This document shows positions 60,430 through 64,000 of a DNA stretch of 64,000 nt, in pieces (within the stretch, counting starts at the first letter, position 1; each line of letters opens with the position of its first letter). The DNA is taken from contig CP136063.1 in assembly GCA_032622095.1 (NCBI GenBank), positions 27,532,987 to 27,596,986 of the forward strand, in the 5' to 3' direction. The position numbers were made by a program, and so were the translations under genes. Source of the stretch: Siphonodentalium dalli. Taxonomy: Eukaryota; Mollusca; Scaphopoda; Gadilida; Siphonodentaliidae. The notes below the pieces were generated by a model. It was not told the DNA's origin, searched no databases, and saw only the letters and a list, made by a program, of their open reading frames with translations.

Positions 60430-62809
60430 CTAGTACGCGTACTTACAAATTATGTAGCGACGGTAGTCTGTCCGATATAATAGTACATATAAATAGATGG
60501 ATTTGTTGCGATATAACCTGTATTGTATTGATATGGTTAATTATGTAATGGCGAAGCATTCTGTAGACAGAGGCATGCATACGAAATAATACATACAATA
60601 ATACACATCTAAGCAACATAGCATACCTATATCTGTCGACACTGATCGACTGGTTACAATCATGGTACAACATAAGTATGCAAGTAGATAATGGACTGGT
60701 CCAGCATATAATGGACTGTTCCAGTATCAACCGTGTGATATACTATATAGTGAAGTATATATAGCTTGGATATCATACTACCTCGAGCCATCTATGGAGA
60801 CATGATACCAGCTACGAAGAATAAGTATTACTGTCTTGAGAGCTAAGAATCACTTCTCCTCTGACTCCGATACATAACACATCTCTAGCTAACCTGTCAA
60901 CACTTTGTTTCGCCAAGAGCCATATTACTGATACATAAAATTATCTACACCAACGAATCTTGATGTCTTCTTGAGTTGTTCCCGATATCACGGCCAACCC
61001 TTATATCCACCAGACGCTTCGAGACAAGTGGGGTGAAGTTACGTCCCGGATGGGTGCAAGGGTACCCCTATTGGCTCTCGGACTATAAGATAATTCTTAC
61101 GAGAATCATCGATAAATATACAAATCAGCAATGTCTTACCGTACTTGATTAATATGATGTTAATATTTCAGAATTATTACTGTGATGATAGGGTCATGAC
61201 ACAGCATGGCTTTGAACGTTCCGCGAGGAGTATATAATAAGTATATAAGTTTGAGTAAATTCAAGGCCAGTTACGTGATATCATATGACGTTGTACGATG
61301 CGCCGTTTCAACAACCCTCCAGCGAAGAAAACACGAAGATTTTAAAAGCCTTTTATTCAACCATATGTTCAACCAATCGGACGTCAGGCAGTTTATTCGT
61401 GTTCAGCACCTTCGAATTATTGTAAAAATATTGGTTTGACACTTTTCCGCCGAATGCTTCTGGAAATGTCTTTTCTGAGAATTACGACTAGATTATTGCT
61501 AACTTGAACATATGTTTTGAAAATATGATAGATAAGTGAAATAGTCAATGACTAATCGATGGTTGATTAGCATCTTGCTGATGTGACGTCTGTAAATATT
61601 ACATATGTAAAAGTGCATGTTGTGTGTTATACTAGCGCTAATATCTGCGGACCCACTGGTAAATCACAACCAGTGTATCTCGACTTTGAAATTGTGAACG
61701 ATGCACCAGGATTGTGCATGATACTATACTTGAAATGGTTTTAGTTTTACCGTTTCCACTGCAATAATAATAATTTTGCTTCATCAATCTTATTTCCAAA
61801 TATAGTATCTGATAGTACATAAGATAGTACACATTGTTATATGTGTTCCCGGATCTATGATACACTTCCCTTCCCTGGTGATTGTAATCACATGCTTAAT
61901 TGTAAAGATAAGCACAGTAGGTGGTACATGTAAATTATATAGTATAAGAACACACAAGCATAATTAACAAGAGCATAGTCTTAATTGGTAATGACTGGTT
62001 GCCACCATTGTATAAGTGAGGGAGGGTCAAACAAGTATCATTCTCTAGTAAACAATGGTATCACACATGTCATACACAATGGTACCATGGTACATCAGAG
62101 CTTATTTGAGGCATAATACACCATACGTTGGAATAACGAATCATGTCGAGAAATACAGATACTCCCGCTTAGACCGCCGATCCACCAACTCCTTTGTGTA
62201 TCTACCTATGTTGTGTTTTTCGACAGAGACTTACTTGAGAATATAAAAGATATCGAATCTTTTGGACTGTTTATTGTTCTCGTACGCTGCCAACTGTACA
62301 TTCACCACTAGACATCATGGGCCAAATGGTGCCGTGAGCTCAAAAACAGAACATATGTTTCTTTCATAACGTGAGTACTTATGCTATAAACATGTACATT
62401 TCTTTTGATCTGATAACGTAAATTAAATAAACACCATACCCGCATTATGTCATAGAGAAATTATATAATGCCACCATTAGAATGTGCATGTGCCAACCCA
62501 ACTCAAATTATTAATTTCTCATATACCTGCAATGTTGCCTTCCTTATACCCAATCACTTCGGAAATTAAGCTAAATATGAATATAGCACAAAGTCACCAT
62601 GCCTATCCTTTCCTGTTGGTTGACGCTAATTACAATTCGATTATTTTAGGCGTTAGGCCGGAACTGATGAAGAGATAGTGAATGCAATCTAGTATACATG
62701 ACTCCCTTCCTATCAAAATGTACGAAATGCTGATCAAAGCGTCATACTGGATCGCATTTCCATACAATTGGGTCGTTTCAATATTTCAATAGACTAACAA
62801 CTGGCCACC
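60430..62809. other. Anonymous DNA, no gene recognised
   Basis: AT-rich with scattered short frames (60,443-60,730 minus, 61,206-61,439, 61,638-61,865 minus, 62,055-62,246, 62,484-62,678), none with a motif I know. Small features are the near-duplicate phrases ATAATGGACTGGTCCAG and ATAATGGACTGTTCCAG at 60,689-60,725, and the palindrome GGTACCATGGTACC-like GGTACCATGGTAC at 62,081. Confidence 0.4.
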
Positions 62810-63960
62810 ATACACATTTCCTCAGCAATTCAAATGGCAACTCGAGTGACAAATGTCATCACCCCTTTTTGGGAGACACTTAATCGTTTCTTGAATGGAC
62901 CCAAGAAATACATCGATATGGACAAGCAACTGCTGCGCCTGAATAAACATTAATTAAATTTGCTCTACAGACAAGCAGGGGGTCAGTATTCCAATGTTCA
63001 ACTCAATGCACACAAGAACGCATAAATGCCGATGGTGTGATACATGGAAGTACGTGGCTGAAATAAAGCAGGAAATAAAACCTAGATATGGCAATGCAAA
63101 AGGTTAAAGCATCAAAGCAAAAACCTAAGGAATCGGTGCAATCATATTCATATAGATTACGAACTTAGATTACAATTGAAATTTCTGGGCAAAATAATAT
63201 TCGTGATGAACCCTCAGAATTCTATATGAGTGAACTATTCATCACGAGCTTAACCAAACCTTAAATCAAGCAACTTATCTCGCTTTAAGGGACCATACTA
63301 TTCAACAACTATTACAGTCTCATAATAGCCATGGAAACATGAATAATAATCGCAATTATCTATCATCTCATAATGATACTTATTCTAGTATGGAAGTCAA
63401 TCATTTTCGAGGGCGGAAAAAAGCTGATATATTTAATGCACCACCACAACAGAACGATGCTAGTCAGGGTCTTCACAGGGTAGATATTATTTTAGCTCAA
63501 TTTATACGAATAGTAATCAGTGCCCACGAAATGGATTTTATTCTAATACAAATAGGTATGATAACACGAGAAGTTGGCCTAATGTTCAACATATACAAAA
63601 TTCACAAAATTCTGTGATTAATCCACAGACAAAACCAATTCAATTAATATGCCGATATTGTTTGAATCCTATGGTGTCCAGAACGTTTGGATGAAATTAA
63701 TAAACAATATTTAAGCTGAAACAATCCACTCAGAGAGGAGCATCTCAGTGGAATCGTGTGAAAAGTAATAATAATCATCAAGTTATCTCCATCATGGAAT
63801 AAATATAATGCACAAAGTAAAAATTAGAACGGATTATATTGGAATAAAACAAATAAATACGGTGCAAATAATGTTCAAAGGCCAATTCATCAAAGGTTGC
63901 CATATACAGCTCAAAATAAATTATACGGACTGGTAAAATCAAGAGCTCTATCAGAATAAC
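62810..63960 (+). pseudogene. Gag-like remnant of a retroelement
   Basis: In broken plus frames the segment reads like a retroelement gag: an N-terminal helical part (about 62,870-63,000), SVQSYSYRLRT near 63,138, an N/Q/S-rich stretch (63,339-63,617), and ICRYCLNP with the CX2C half of a zinc knuckle at 63,650-63,661, followed by a shifted frame (WCPERL-like) and an N/Q-rich tail to about 63,930. The GH..C half of the knuckle is lost. Multiple stops interrupt it. The class (Ty3/Gypsy, Pao or Copia) cannot be fixed, and pol, if present, lies beyond the window. Confidence 0.4.
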
Positions 63961-64000
63961 ATAAACCTTACAATTAGACACAAACAGATAATACAACACC

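Noticed and set aside
60795-60830. TGATACCAG as a minus-strand primer-binding site of a retroelement
   Set aside because: The adjacent sequence does not end in the expected CA/TG terminus and no LTR pair is present.

Overview
This is a eukaryotic window, most likely from an invertebrate with an AT-rich, repeat-laden genome. A mollusc would fit, but the sequence does not prove it. It has no compact ORFs, operons or bacterial signals. It does have short phase-matched exons with GT/AG borders, a decayed L1/Tx1-type LINE, a decayed Crypton/KIAA1958-like recombinase gene, a gag-like remnant and several classes of tandem repeat. No complete gene is visible, and almost all long open frames are incidental.

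Layout. (1) 1 to about 34,480 is one satellite array of roughly 66-68 bp monomers (about 510-520 copies). It is organised into nested higher-order repeats with offsets near 1,402, 3,528 and 2,467 bp. A 334-336 bp unrelated segment sits in the array three times and was evidently carried along by array amplification. Monomers decay toward the 34.4 kb edge. (2) 34.5-55.2 kb holds a family of four small putative exons on the + strand: 34,955-35,098, 50,447-50,569, 53,310-53,504 and 54,728-54,859. Each is open only in the phase-0 frame, is bounded by AG and GT, and is embedded in homologous intronic flanks, while the encoded peptides hardly resemble each other. (3) The 15 kb between the first two exons is filled by a tandem array of ~2.13 kb units (remnant, A, B, C, truncated D). 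Between B and C that array is split by a ~6.5 kb insertion flanked by a 6 bp duplication, and the insertion carries its own ~485 bp tandem repeat. Unit B alone has gained a 141 bp near-perfect palindrome. (4) 51.2-53.2 kb is a LINE pseudogene on the minus strand, inserted just upstream of the third exon. (5) 55.7-57.2 kb is a broken tyrosine-recombinase (DUF3504/Crypton type) gene. (6) 57.2-64 kb is mostly anonymous DNA with a fold-back element, a possible hAT-type end, an LTR-like stretch and a gag-like remnant.

The most interesting candidate for an undescribed system is the exon family. Its repeated duplication as exon-plus-flank modules, uniform 0-0 phase, and introns better conserved than exons are what one expects of a fast-evolving modular gene, comparable in architecture (not in sequence) to micro-exon or diversifying immune/secreted gene families. 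Its function is unknown and no homologue was recognised.
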